From NCBI GenBank assembly GCA_026397915.1, contig JAPLTX010000014.1, positions 124,001 through 188,000 of the forward strand: a stretch of 64,000 nt of DNA, given 5' to 3'. Of this stretch, positions 43,713 to 53,340 are shown piece by piece (the first letter of the stretch is position 1; every line of letters begins with the position of its first letter). This DNA is from Verrucomicrobiota bacterium (GTDB lineage Bacteria; Verrucomicrobiota; Verrucomicrobiia; CAIQCK01). The notes below the pieces were generated by a model, which was not told the DNA's origin, did no database searches, and was given only the letters and a program-made list of their open reading frames with translations. The position numbers and the translations under genes are program-made.

Positions 43713-44257
43713 CAAGCTTGCGCGTTGGCCGCGCCGCCCTGACTGGCCACAAAACCGCGTGCCGGGGCGCCTTCAGCCGCGCCGCCGACCTGCGTGGCGA
43801 GGTAGGCGCTGCCGAGTTCTTCGACGTGGCCGATGATGTCCTGGAAGTGATCGAGGTGCACCTGCTCCTCGGTGATGAGTTGCTCGAAGATTTTCGCGCT
43901 CAGAGAATCGCGGCACTCGCGGCAAATCTGGAGCGACTCGTTGTAGTCGCGCACCGCCCCTTCCTCCAGTTCGGCGTTGTATTTCATGATCTCCAGCACC
44001 GGCATCTTTTTCTTCACCGGCATGTCCGGCTGGCTGGTGGGCGTGCCGCCGAGAATGAGGATACGCTCAGCCAGCATCTCGGCGTGGCGCATCTCGTCAA
44101 TGGCGATGAGCTTGAGCTGTTGCGCGAACTGGCCGTAATCGTTGTCGGCCAGTTCGTAGTGCTGGGACATGTATTGCAGGATCGCGGCCAGTTCCGAGGC
44201 GCGCGCCTTGTTCAGGACGTTGATGACGGTCTGTTTGTTGTCGGGTTTTGTTGCCAT
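43712..44257 (-). CDS. bfr: Bacterioferritin-like iron storage protein
   Basis: A 181-residue ferritin-fold protein that oxidises and stores iron. The di-iron site is visible: Glu in ASELAAILQY, Glu and His in AIDEMRHAEM, Glu in NAELEEGAVRDY and Glu/His in TEEQVHLDHFQ. The Met in IDEM corresponds to the haem-ligand Met52 of Escherichia coli bacterioferritin. A C-terminal extension of about 25 residues is Gly/Ala-rich (VGGAAEGAPARGF). The ATG has AGGAGGAATC-type ribosome binding. No bacterioferritin-associated ferredoxin gene is adjacent. The 245-bp interval upstream (44258-44502) shows no further gene. Confidence 0.9.
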   Translation of the reverse strand: MATKPDNKQTVINVLNKARASELAAILQYMSQHYELADNDYGQFAQQLKLIAIDEMRHAEMLAERILILGGTPTSQPDMPVKKKMPVLEIMKYNAELEEGAVRDYNESLQICRECRDSLSAKIFEQLITEEQVHLDHFQDIIGHVEELGSAYLATQVGGAAEGAPARGFVASQGGAANAQA

Positions 44258-44502
44258 GATTCCTCCTGTTTCGGTTGTTGAGAATCTTGTTCGTCACCGT
44301 GTGCCCGCCACTTCTACCTGCTGCCGCCTGAAAATCAAGCCCGCTGCTCAATCATCAGCGGCTCACGGCGTTTTTTGTCGAAACCGGCGGTATGGTTTCC
44401 GGTCAGCCTGAACCAGTCTGTGACAACCACAGCTTGCGCCTCCGGTCGTCAGCGACGTGCCATGAGCCGGTCTTCTTGACGACGGCATCCCTGACGAGGG
44501 CG

Positions 44503-46071
44503 TCAGCGATAAAGCGCGATCTCCAGCGAGACGAACTGACAGGCCGCCTTCTTCTTATCGAGGTTCTCGATCTCCACTTTGTTGCCGCCGGGGACGAGCA
44601 GGTCGAGCGGGACCGCGTAGAACTTGAGCGTGTCGCGAATCGCATAGCCCTCGTTCTTTCCGAGGGGCGGAAACAGCTCGTTGTCCTCGTGCTGGATGGG
44701 TTCGAGTGGCTTGCCATTGAACCGGACGTCGATCTGTTGGTTCGTGCAGTTTTTCCTCGTCTCCACGCGCAGCACGGCGCGCGCGAACCGCACCTTGGCC
44801 GTGTTGTCGGGGATGATCACGTTGAGCGTCTTCTCGTTGGTCGCAGGCAAGTTGCCGAAGCCGCGATAGACAACGTAGTCCTTCGGCTGGGCCTTCAGAA
44901 ACTCGATGTCCGTGATCCGCTTCAGTCCCTCCGTCATGGGGAGACGCTGCTTTTCGGGGACGTAGTCGTAGTTGAACAGGCTCAGCCCGTCCGCGCCGCG
45001 GTGGAAGAGATTCAGCGCCGTCGCGCGGTAGATCGCGATGGTCGTGTAGCGGCGGGCAAACTTGCTCACCGTGCTGTTCTGATACGTCACGTAGTTCATC
45101 TCCCCGTAGAGTTTGGCGCGCTTCGTCTTCGCCCGGAACCCCTCGATCTCCAGTTCCATCGTGTGGTTGTAGAACGACGAGATGTTGATCATCTCCACCA
45201 GGCCCGCCGCGTCCCAGCCGGGCACATCCAGTCCGGCTTCCTGGCATTTGGCGAGTGTCTCGGGCACGCGGATGCAGAGCTTCAATGACTTGCCGCGTCC
45301 GCGTCCGATGCGGTCCATCATCTCTTTGATGCGCTTGACGAACGCGGTCATCACACGGGCGCCTTCGTCGAGCTTGTCGCTGGGGAAGAACTTCGGGAAG
45401 CGTTGGAAATCCAGTTCGACGCCGTCCACGTCGTATTTCGTGCAAAGCTCCTGCAGGATCGCGAAGTAGTAGTCGCGCACCGGCGGCAACAGGTAGTTGA
45501 AGAGCCGGACGTTGTCCTTCTTCGTGTAAGGCGACGTGTCCGAATCCCCCAGCCAATACTCCGGGTGCTCGCGCCAGATGGCGTTGTGGCTGGGCCAGTC
45601 CCGATCGGTCACGTAATGGTGGTCGTTCATGCGGTAGGAGATGAAGAAGTCCTTCCCGCACTTCCGGCAGGCTTCGAGCGTGTCCTTCACCGGGTCGCCG
45701 CCCGCGTGCAGGTAGCGCATGATGTAATCGTATGACCGAAACTTGCTCAGCGGCTGCTCCGGCCGGTATTTCTTCCACGTCGGGTCCACGTCCGACGGGA
45801 ACAGGTTCGTGCGCCACATCGTGGGACAGCACATCACCGCATCCACGTCCGTGTCCTTGAGCTTCTCGATAAACGCCCGGATGTATTGCGCGCTGTTGGT
45901 CTTGTTGTGGCTGACGATCAACAACTCGTGGTTGAAGATGCATTTGTAGCCCACCGCGTCGGAGGTCTTGTGGTAAAGCTCGGCGTGGGCGACGGGCGCA
46001 AGAGAGACGGTGACTGCCGCCGCCCATGCGACAATTGCTTCGGTGCTGGATCGAAAGTATGAAGCGTTCAT
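44503..46071 (-). CDS. Secreted GHL10-like (DUF187/GH10-like) glycoside hydrolase
   Basis: A 522-residue exported protein with a signal peptide ending near VAHAE. The core is a TIM barrel of the glycosyl-hydrolase-like 10 family: AFIEKLKDTDVDAVMCCPT, FFISYRMNDHHYV, VRDYYFAILQELCTKY and DVDGVELDFQRFPKFF, the last with conserved acidic residues. LNLFHRGADGLSLFNYDY lies near the barrel end. The C-terminal 120 residues form a beta domain (VIIPDNTAKVRFARAVLRVE). Family members act on peptidoglycan-like or other polysaccharides; the substrate is unknown. It lies downstream of the beta-helix gene on the same strand with a 187-bp gap, so it may have its own promoter. Confidence 0.85.
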   Translation of the reverse strand: MNASYFRSSTEAIVAWAAAVTVSLAPVAHAELYHKTSDAVGYKCIFNHELLIVSHNKTNSAQYIRAFIEKLKDTDVDAVMCCPTMWRTNLFPSDVDPTWKKYRPEQPLSKFRSYDYIMRYLHAGGDPVKDTLEACRKCGKDFFISYRMNDHHYVTDRDWPSHNAIWREHPEYWLGDSDTSPYTKKDNVRLFNYLLPPVRDYYFAILQELCTKYDVDGVELDFQRFPKFFPSDKLDEGARVMTAFVKRIKEMMDRIGRGRGKSLKLCIRVPETLAKCQEAGLDVPGWDAAGLVEMINISSFYNHTMELEIEGFRAKTKRAKLYGEMNYVTYQNSTVSKFARRYTTIAIYRATALNLFHRGADGLSLFNYDYVPEKQRLPMTEGLKRITDIEFLKAQPKDYVVYRGFGNLPATNEKTLNVIIPDNTAKVRFARAVLRVETRKNCTNQQIDVRFNGKPLEPIQHEDNELFPPLGKNEGYAIRDTLKFYAVPLDLLVPGGNKVEIENLDKKKAACQFVSLEIALYR

Positions 46072-46258
46072 GGGCTAAAGATAGGAACCCTGACTTCAGG
46101 CCGCCGGCTAAACAATCCTCCCGTGTCGCGTTCGGGTTGTGTTCTCAATGTTGGCAGCGTGTCGTTTTGCACGAGCTGATCGAACTTCGCCGACAGTGTA
46201 GCAACAGCTCGTTCGTGCACAAGCACGACCGAGCCGGACGTGCGACAGCCACATTGCT

Positions 46259-48453
46259 TTAGCGGGCGGATTTGGCCGGCCCCTCCTTCTCAGCAAAGCC
46301 GGCAATGTGATTGTCAATCAACTTGAACCGGCCCGAACCTGCGATGGCCTGCGTGCGTTGGTGGCGCCGCCGCGCTCGATGAGGTTGCCGCGGAAGAGCG
46401 AGGTGTCGCTGCCGTGGGAGTCGAGCATGACGGGTTGGCGACAACCGGTGATGGTGTTGTCGTGGAGGAGCCAGTTCAGGGATGGGGCAATGACCTCGAA
46501 ACGGTCGCCGGGTTTCATCGGATGCGGCTCGCGCAGCTTGAAGCGGAGGGTTTCAGGGTCGAACGACTCGATGATGGAGGCGGCACCGGTTGGTTTGGAT
46601 TTGCTGTCGAGCCAGGCGAGACGCCAGCCGACGCAGGTTCGCGGCTGGAGCCGGTCCAGTGGCAGGCTGGGAGGCGCGAAGGCGCGGACGAAGGTCCGGT
46701 CGTCCAAAACTTCACCGACGCGCGATTCGCCGCGCTGGGTGTTGACGCCCACACCGCAGTTGCGCAGGAGATTGCCGTGGACGTTCACGTTCAACGCCGG
46801 CTCTTTGAGCTTGATGCCAGTGAGCAGCGGGTCGGCGTCGCCACGGACATAGACTTGGTTGCCGCTGACAATGGTGTCGTTGGCGCTGATATTGATGGCG
46901 GTCCGCGAGGCCGGCTTCGCGCCGATGCAAGTCATATCGAAGATGTTGCCGCTGATGAGTGTGTTGCCGGAGGCATAATGGCGGTAGTCGGTGGCGCCGG
47001 ACGCTTCGACGGCGGAGGAGTTGAAGTTGATGAAAAGGTTGTTGCGGATGATGACCTGCGTCGCGCCGACGGCGGAGCGGATGGCGCAACTGCCGTAGGG
47101 CACGCCGCTCTCGAAGACGTTGTCGGCGATGATGTGCTGGCCCGCGCCGAGGTCGGGATAGGTCTTGTCGCGGTTGGCGGGGCCGAGGTTGCCCATCGCC
47201 ACCGTGCCGCCGTTGCGGACGTAGTTGCCGATGAACTTCACGAAGCGCGACGCGCCTTCCCATGTGCAGCCGCCCACGTCCACGATGCGGCAGTGCAGGA
47301 CGCTCGTGTTCTCGGTGCCGCACATCACGTCGTTGAACGCGTTGCGCGCGGAGTCGGTGACGGAGCAGCGCAGGTAGGTGATCCACTGCGAATACGACTG
47401 GCCGGGCTTGACGGTGCCGCGGCTGGGGCCGCCCGACACGAAGCATTCGCCCGACATCCGGCTGGCGTGGCAGTTCTCGACCAGCACACGCTCGGTGCCG
47501 CTGATGGTGACGGCGTTGCAGTGCTTGAGACCGAAGCCCCAGATGTAGGTCGAGCCGCGGGTGTTGATATAACCGGCCTTGTCGCGCTCGTCGAAGCCCA
47601 TGAAACCGGTCATGCGGAAGTTGCGGAGCGTCACCTCCGTCCCGCCCGTCAGAGTGAAGCACGCACCCTCGCCGTCGCTGATGTCCAGCAACGTGTCCAC
47701 TGCGCTCGCGCCCTCGATGGCGAGCGCGGCGGCGTTGCGCACGCGAATACTGTGCGCCAGCCGGTAATGCCCCGCCGGCACATGGACGCCGCGCTTTTCC
47801 TTGAGCGCCTGGTCCACGACCGCCTGGAGCGCGAGAGTGTCGTTGTGCCGGACGACGGCGTCCTTCACCGTCCGGTTCGCCGCGTCCGACAACGTCAGGA
47901 CGTTGCCCTCGATCTTCTCGATCCGGCTCACGAGCTGGTCGCGCGCGCCGAACGCAATGACGTAGCCGGATTCCCAGTCGCGCTTGTTCAACTTCACCTC
48001 GACGCCACCGCCCAGCGGCTGCCAGCCGTGCTTGATGGGAACTTTCGGCTGCCATGTCCGCCCGAGGTCGTCGGTCCATCGGAACGCCGGCGTGGCCGAC
48101 GGCTCGATGTCGAGAATGTAGATCGTCCAGCTTCCGGCGCTGCCGTCGTAGCCACGCACCTCGACGGAATCGTTCAGCGGCTTCGTGTTGTAATAAGGCT
48201 CGCCCGTTCCCCAAAGCTGTGTCCGCGAATAGCGGATGTTGCACTTCGACACCATCACACCCTGGCCGACCTTGAAGTCGCCGACGTCCTTGACCGTGAT
48301 CTGCTTCGAGCCGTCGGTGGTCGCTGCGACCGTTTCGAACTTCGACCCCGACGCGCCGCAGTCGCGGGCGTTGAGCAAGTCTGCTCCGTCGGCCTGCGTA
48401 AAACCGCAGATGAAGGAAAGCAGCGCAATGCTGAGCAAGGGCAATGATTTCAA
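46259..48453 (-). pseudogene. Secreted beta-helix protein A, frameshifted near its 3' end
   Basis: The first of three paralogues (also 55507-57648 and 57645-59855) with an N-terminal domain LLNARDCGASGSKFET...VGQGVMVSKCN and a long right-handed beta-helix (pectin-lyase fold). The start is TTG at 48453, with GAGG 8 bp upstream overlapping the amidohydrolase stop, which suggests coupling. The main frame ends at 46318 after LIERGGATNARRPSQV. In the paralogues TNA is followed by one residue and then QAI. Here that continuation, QAIAGSGRFKLIDNHIAGF, is found one frame over and ends at TAA 46259-46261. A one-base deletion near 46352-46354 explains this. The 711-residue product would lack about 30 residues and may still fold. 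Confidence 0.82.
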
Positions 48454-48463
48454 ATGACTGTCC

Positions 48464-49525
48464 TCACGGCTGTGCCGCCTTCTTCGATCCGTCCTTGCCG
48501 AGGTAGCCCAGTTGCTTCAGCGTGTTGGCGATATGCGGGTAGATGCGCATCGCGTTTCGGAAATAGATTTTCTCCAGCACGTCCAGCGGCAGCGCCAAAC
48601 CACGCATCTTGTGCTCGTCTTTGATGCCGCTCGGCAACTCCTTGTCCGTTTCCAGAAACTCGAAATACCGCTGATACTGCGGAACTTTGTCTTTGATCTT
48701 CGGCAGCTTCTTGTCGAGCACCGGGACGAACCACGGGCTGGCCATGTCGGTCCCGAAGAAGATTCGGTCGGCGTATTCGATCATGAACTCGCGCAGGTTG
48801 TCGCGGCCGACGGCGTGCAGGAAATTCGGCACGGTGGCGAGGTCCACGTTCAGGTTCGGATACGTCTTGAGCATGTAGCGCAGGTAGTCCAACTGCTCGT
48901 CGGAGAGACACAGCCACAGCATGTGGGCGTTGACCACCACCAGCCGCGGGTGCTTCTTGAGCACGTTCTCCCACGCATGTTGCTGCCGCCAGAACTCCAC
49001 CGGCTCGGCAAACCATTCCGTGCGCCGGCCAAATGTCCCGCACGGATTCGCCACGTGCGGCGACGCCGCCACCATGCCGATCTGTTCCATCCTGTCAAAG
49101 GTCGGGTCGTTCGCCGGCAGGTCTATCTGAACGCCGCGCTCCCAGCCAGGATAGAACTTGAAGCCCATCACGCCGCGCTTCTGCCAATCGGTGAGTTCCT
49201 GCGGCGAGAACCGCAGCCCGTCCTTGATCGTATAGTCGCTGATGCAGAACTGAATCCGCCCTTGGTAACGCTTGCGCATTTCGTCCATGTCCGGCGGCTC
49301 GGCCCGGCCCAGACTGATGAACATCGCCATGTCCGCGTGGAGCTGCTCCTGGATCGCTTTCCTCAACTCCATCACCTCGTCCAACGTTTTCCAGTCGTTA
49401 CCGATGTGCGTATGCACGTCAATCCGTGGCATCGTCGCCAACGTGAACGGCCCTTCGGCTTGCGCCGCGCCGCCGAGCGCCAGCCACGCGACGATTCCCA
49501 GCGCGCTCATCCAGTGTCGTGACAT
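48464..49525 (-). CDS. Secreted amidohydrolase-family (Amidohydro_2-like) protein
   Basis: A 353-residue exported TIM-barrel hydrolase. The start at 49525 follows GGGAGA with 7 bp spacing and opens a signal peptide (MSRHWMSALGIVAWLALGGA). The metal-binding motif MPRIDVHTHIG is followed by KRGVMGFKFYPGWERG, VVVNAHMLWL (His), ATVPNFLHAVG and IFFGTDMASPW (Asp), the set of the amidohydrolase 2 group that includes decarboxylases and lactonases. The next gene (beta-helix A) begins 10 bp downstream. Substrate unknown. Confidence 0.85.
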   Translation of the reverse strand: MSRHWMSALGIVAWLALGGAAQAEGPFTLATMPRIDVHTHIGNDWKTLDEVMELRKAIQEQLHADMAMFISLGRAEPPDMDEMRKRYQGRIQFCISDYTIKDGLRFSPQELTDWQKRGVMGFKFYPGWERGVQIDLPANDPTFDRMEQIGMVAASPHVANPCGTFGRRTEWFAEPVEFWRQQHAWENVLKKHPRLVVVNAHMLWLCLSDEQLDYLRYMLKTYPNLNVDLATVPNFLHAVGRDNLREFMIEYADRIFFGTDMASPWFVPVLDKKLPKIKDKVPQYQRYFEFLETDKELPSGIKDEHKMRGLALPLDVLEKIYFRNAMRIYPHIANTLKQLGYLGKDGSKKAAQP

Positions 49526-49558
49526 GGTTGTGTCTCCCATTATCAGGGGCTTCGATGC

Positions 49559-50893
49559 TTAGCTCTTTGCCAGTTCTTTGCGGTGCGCCCAGACTTTCTC
49601 GAAGGCCCTGATATACTGCTCGTTGAGTTCGGGCATTTCCTTGGTGAAGAACGGAAGCGAAAGCCCGTGCTTGTCCACCGCTGCGGCTCCTGGGAACTGG
49701 TCAGCCACCACGGGCATGTGGTGCCACCATTCGCTCTCGTGGAAGATCGCGTTCTTGCACAGGAACTGCGCGCCAGCGGCGCCCACCTGAACACCTTCTG
49801 CCCGCAACGCCTTCACGCACGTCGCCCGTGACATGCCGGCTTCTTCCTCGTTCAGGAAGAGCCGGTTCGCAGCGTAATACACGCGGTCCACATCCTTGCG
49901 GTTCTGCTGCTCGTAGAGGCCGGGCAGCCTGGTGATCCGGTCGTTGAGCCGGCGCACCTGGGCTTTCAGCGCGGCGTTCCGTTCGGTGAGCTTCGCCAGT
50001 TGACACTTGGCCAGAGCGGCGGCCATCGGGTGCATGCGCAGTTTCATCCCGAGTCCGTAAGCGTATTTCTTGAAACTGCCTTTCAACTTCGACGCCCATT
50101 CATAATGCCCAAGGATCGTGGCCCGCTCGAAGTCTTCCTGATTCTGATAGTTCCCCATGCCGCCTTCGATGGCCGGGAGCGGTTTGCTGGCTTGGAAACT
50201 GAAGCACGCCATCCGTCCCCACGCGCCCATGAACTTGCCGTGCATGGAAGCGCCGTGCGCGTGGCAGGCGTCTTCCAGGACGATGAGACCCTTCTCCTTG
50301 CAGAAGTCGGAGATGTGGTCCATGTCCGCAGGCATGCCCAGGTAATGCACGGGGAACACGGCCTTCGTGTTCTTGGTCAGCTTCCGTTTCGCGTCCTCCA
50401 CGTCGAAGTTCAGCGTGACGGGATTGATGTCCACCATGACCGGCACCAGACCGAAGAACCGCATCGGCGTGATCGTGGCCCAGAACGTGGAGCAAGGCAC
50501 CATGATCTCGCTGCCGGCTGGAAGATTCAGCGCGAAATACATCGCCGTGATGGCGCTCGTGCCGTTGTAGTGCGCCTTGCAAAACGGCAGCTTGAAATGC
50601 TTCTTCCAATCCTCCTCCAGCGCATCAATCGGCGTGTAGTCGGGCTTCCTCAGCACGTCCAGCACGGCCTTCTCCTCCTCGGCTCCATAACGCGGCCAGG
50701 TCGTGCCATCGTCATGCGACGCCGTGACCGCCTTCGCGCCGCCCTTCAACGCCAGCGTCTCCGCATCCTTCCGCGGCGCGCCCGCCGTCGAGAGCGTTGG
50801 CGGCAGCAAAAGCCCCGCGCCCGCCATGCCAGTGGTCTTGATAAACGTCCTCCTCGTCGCGCCTGTCGTGGAATCCTGCGGGTTCTTTTTCAT
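49559..50893 (-). CDS. Tat-exported DegT/DnrJ/EryC1/StrS-type aminotransferase
   Basis: PLP-dependent sugar aminotransferases of this family normally work in the cytoplasm, but this 444-residue protein starts with a twin-arginine signal (ATRRTFIKTTGMAGAGLLL, residues 12-30). The ATG at 50893 has GAAAGGAGCC just upstream. PLP-site features are the Lys237 in FQASKPLPAIEGG, LEDACHAHGA with the pyridoxal-N-binding Asp208 and HYNGTSAITAMYF for the phosphate. The Lys is retained, so it could be active, or it may be a binding or oxidoreductase-like partner. It heads a minus-strand operon with the amidohydrolase, 33 bp apart. A 21-bp repeat array lies 240-500 bp upstream. Confidence 0.85.
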   Translation of the reverse strand: MKKNPQDSTTGATRRTFIKTTGMAGAGLLLPPTLSTAGAPRKDAETLALKGGAKAVTASHDDGTTWPRYGAEEEKAVLDVLRKPDYTPIDALEEDWKKHFKLPFCKAHYNGTSAITAMYFALNLPAGSEIMVPCSTFWATITPMRFFGLVPVMVDINPVTLNFDVEDAKRKLTKNTKAVFPVHYLGMPADMDHISDFCKEKGLIVLEDACHAHGASMHGKFMGAWGRMACFSFQASKPLPAIEGGMGNYQNQEDFERATILGHYEWASKLKGSFKKYAYGLGMKLRMHPMAAALAKCQLAKLTERNAALKAQVRRLNDRITRLPGLYEQQNRKDVDRVYYAANRLFLNEEEAGMSRATCVKALRAEGVQVGAAGAQFLCKNAIFHESEWWHHMPVVADQFPGAAAVDKHGLSLPFFTKEMPELNEQYIRAFEKVWAHRKELAKS

Positions 50894-51131
50894 GGCTCCT
50901 TTCGGAAACAATGGTTGTCTCGCTGATGGCGAGCCGCAGTGTGCCACCGCGCCACCGCCGCGCGCCACAAGAAAAAACTGATCTGCACTTTCCCCTGGCT
51001 TGCCCGTTGCATGTCGCGAACAAGCCCCGGTTCTCTGCGGACGTTACGCGGGAGTTGGGGCCCGAACCGTCACCCGCCGCGGCGCGACCGGGGCGTGTCG
51101 CGGGACACCCGCGCCCTGTGGCACCTCCACC

Positions 51132-51397
51132 GCGACACCCAGCGGAAGAATCCCGGCATGTATCGGCCCCGCTGATACGTCCAGCGGCGCGACCGCGACA
51201 CGTAGCGACCGGCCCGCGACAAGTATCGGAAGAGCCGCAACACGTTGCGCCGCCGCCGCAACATGTATCGGCAGGACCGCTGCGTGTATCGGAGCCGCCG
51301 ATACACGTATCGACCAGAGGGATACATGTATCGGTCCAAGCGACGCATGTATCGCCCGAACCGATACATGTATCGGAACGAACGCTGGATGTATCCA
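51132..51397. repeat. Tandem array of 21-bp palindrome-centred repeats
   Basis: About 13 units repeat at exactly 21 bp. The best-conserved part is ACATGTATCGG, beginning e.g. at 51262, 51325, 51346 (variant) and 51367; the other 7-10 bp vary. At 51361-51376 the core is a perfect 16-bp palindrome, CCGATACATGTATCGG. Weaker units may extend upstream to about 51069 and downstream to 51418. All six frames are open, because 21 is a multiple of three. Conservation of 11 contiguous bases is stronger than codon constraint would give, so a DNA-binding array is more likely than a protein repeat. The flanks 50894-51131 and 51398-51564 show no gene. Confidence 0.9.
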
Positions 51398-51564
51398 AAG
51401 GCTTGGAAATGGCATCCTTACAAGTTTCCCAATCAAAACCACCCCCGCCACGTCCCGCCCAAACATCTCGCCACGTTCCGCCGCCGTCGGGGGCTGTTCC
51501 GGCACCCTCGAAACACCCCATGGTGTTGTCCCGGCAGGCCGCGCCTCTCCGCAGACTCCTTAAG

Positions 51565-51717
51565 GTGATTCCGCCGAAGTCAGCGCGGGCGACCCAGAGC
51601 GAATTGCAGGCGGTCGTGAACAAGATTGACGAACTGATTCAGGCGCTGAAGAGATGGGCCACGTCGTTGCGGCCGATCTTCGCCAGCGCGAGGGCGAAGA
51701 CGATTGTCACAACATAG
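51565..51717 (+). CDS. Possible small helical protein next to the repeat array
   Basis: A GTG at 51565, preceded by AAGG, opens a 50-residue frame: IPPKSARATQSELQAVVNKI, then DELIQALKRWATSLRPIFAS. The pattern of Leu/Ile/Val spacing suggests one or two amphipathic helices with a basic end. The frame is open upstream through the array, but that part has no independent support. The function is unknown. It might be a truncated copy of a gene that normally accompanies such arrays, or a chance ORF. Confidence 0.3.
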   Translation: MIPPKSARATQSELQAVVNKIDELIQALKRWATSLRPIFASARAKTIVTT

Positions 51718-51752
51718 CAGCAGGGCACCCTGCGAGATTTGTGAAACCGCTT

Positions 51753-53195
51753 CTACTGATAAGAGCTATCCTGCCGCAACGATTCACGATATCGCTTGTA
51801 AGATTCGTCCAAGTTCTGTCGTAACGTTGCGGCCCGGCTGGCCCATTCTACGCGCACCGCTTGCGCGGCCAGCGCAACTTGATTGTTCTGTTGACGTGCG
51901 ATTTCAGCGCGCTGGTTTCGTTCGCGCTCGAATTGCGGCCAGTTCGCGGAGGAGAACAAGCCAGTTAGAATGCGTGACGACTCAAGGTCGGGGCTGGTGA
52001 TCTTCGTTTTGGCGATGGCTTCGGCGTCCCGGTAGCCGGCGCGCACGCGCGCTTGATCGCGCTCGTCGAGCGTGGCAATCAGCGCGTTGCAAAGTTCAGA
52101 ACCCAGCTTGTAGGAGGCAGCACTCGCCTTTCTTGCAGACTTGCCTTCGTCCAACAAACCCTCTCGCAGCCAAGTGAGGTTCTGGCGGATGTCAGGTGGC
52201 ACGGTCTCCTCCAAGGCCGCCGTTGCCCACTTGGACGCATTCACCGCTTCCCTGGAAAGCACCGCGCGGGCGGATGCCGCAGCGGCTGGGGGAGTGATTC
52301 GCGCCCCAGCTTGACCGAGGACCAACACCGGGCCTGCCTCAGAAACTGCGGCATACTTCAGGGCGTCGCCTGTGCGGGTAACGGCAAGGGTCGAGCCGGC
52401 CTCTTGTTTTGCGTCGGCAAGCTTGAAGTTCACTTGAAGATGACCGTTGGTATAAGACTGTGGAGGCTTGGTCTTGCCGGGGACTATGAACGCGTTCACG
52501 ACGGTCGAACCTGCCGCCTTCGACCAAACAGGCCGATTACGAGCAATGAATCGGCAGTCCTCGAATACACAGTCAATGGTCGTCGCCAGCGCTGATTCGG
52601 GCACCTCGCAATGGACGAACCGGCACTTATCGAACCGCAAGTCTCTGCTCTGCGCCTGTAATGATGGATCGTCTCTCACGAATGAAACTTCGGGCAATGT
52701 CGTATCGTAGAACGTGCAGCCAATGGCCTGCACTGAATAGTCATTCACCTGGCAGGGACTGGACAGAAATTCCTTCGCGAGCACGCAGTTCTCAAAGCGC
52801 CACCGCGTGCTCCAGTGGGCAACAAACCATGCGCCACCCTTGTGCAAGTTGCAGTCATCAAACACCGAGTCCTTTGCCTCAAACTGCGACCCGAGTTCGC
52901 CAATGACCTCAACCTTCCGAAATAGACAAGTCTCGATATTCCATTTGGTCCCACGCTTGCCGATAAATTTGGCCTGCTCGACCAACGTGCCGGGGCTGAC
53001 AACGACACGACAGTTGTTTTCCAGAACCACGTCTTTATCGAAACCGCGGTAATTGCCCGTCCGCAACTCAACCTGAGCAGTCCAGTTAGTGAAGCGCCAA
53101 TTTTTGGGATCAGGGGGGGAAACATCCGCAGCTTGTGTGCGCAAAGACGCCGTCAGGATTACCAGCGCGACAATGAGACAATGAACATACTTCAT
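51753..53195 (-). CDS. Secreted protein with beta-helix-like and coiled-coil parts, unknown function
   Basis: A 480-residue exported protein. The start at 53195 has GGAGG 7 bp upstream and opens the signal MKYVHCLIVALVILTASLRT. Residues about 35-245 repeat Phe/Cys-containing short strands (AKFIGKRGTKWNIETCLFRK, DSVFDDCNLHKGG, RFENCVLAKEFL, RFVHCEVPESA), like a pentapeptide or beta-helix stack. Residues about 340-480 are alpha-helical and charged (FERERNQRAEIARQQNNQVA), likely coiled coil. No enzymatic motif was found. It is a single gene flanked by the repeat-side interval and the BNR-like gene. Confidence 0.7.
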   Translation of the reverse strand: MKYVHCLIVALVILTASLRTQAADVSPPDPKNWRFTNWTAQVELRTGNYRGFDKDVVLENNCRVVVSPGTLVEQAKFIGKRGTKWNIETCLFRKVEVIGELGSQFEAKDSVFDDCNLHKGGAWFVAHWSTRWRFENCVLAKEFLSSPCQVNDYSVQAIGCTFYDTTLPEVSFVRDDPSLQAQSRDLRFDKCRFVHCEVPESALATTIDCVFEDCRFIARNRPVWSKAAGSTVVNAFIVPGKTKPPQSYTNGHLQVNFKLADAKQEAGSTLAVTRTGDALKYAAVSEAGPVLVLGQAGARITPPAAAASARAVLSREAVNASKWATAALEETVPPDIRQNLTWLREGLLDEGKSARKASAASYKLGSELCNALIATLDERDQARVRAGYRDAEAIAKTKITSPDLESSRILTGLFSSANWPQFERERNQRAEIARQQNNQVALAAQAVRVEWASRAATLRQNLDESYKRYRESLRQDSSYQ

Positions 53196-53340
53196 ACGCA
53201 TTCCTCCAGCTATCCTTACAAGGAAGTATACAACTTCGTCCCCCGCCCTTGCCAGAACAAATCCCCCGCGCAAGAAACGAGTCACTAAGATTTTGCTGCG
53301 CGACGTGGAGAAAGGCTGGGTTTCCTTTCGCGAGCGTCGC

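Noticed and set aside
46072..46258. Partial inverted repeat (GCACGAGCTG with a 4-bp-split partner) before the GHL10 gene
   Set aside because: The arms are imperfect and a matching promoter could not be supported.
51132..51397. CRISPR array
   Set aside because: Units are contiguous at 21 bp without unique spacers, and no cas genes are near.
50712..51623. Long minus-strand frame (303 residues) with DTCIG repeats across the 21-bp array
   Set aside because: All six frames are open here because the repeat length is a multiple of three. The frame has no start signals and overlaps the aminotransferase gene end.
50911..51717. Plus-strand frame (268 residues) of HVS repeats
   Set aside because: Same cause as above; only the last 50 codons after 51565 look like a possible gene.
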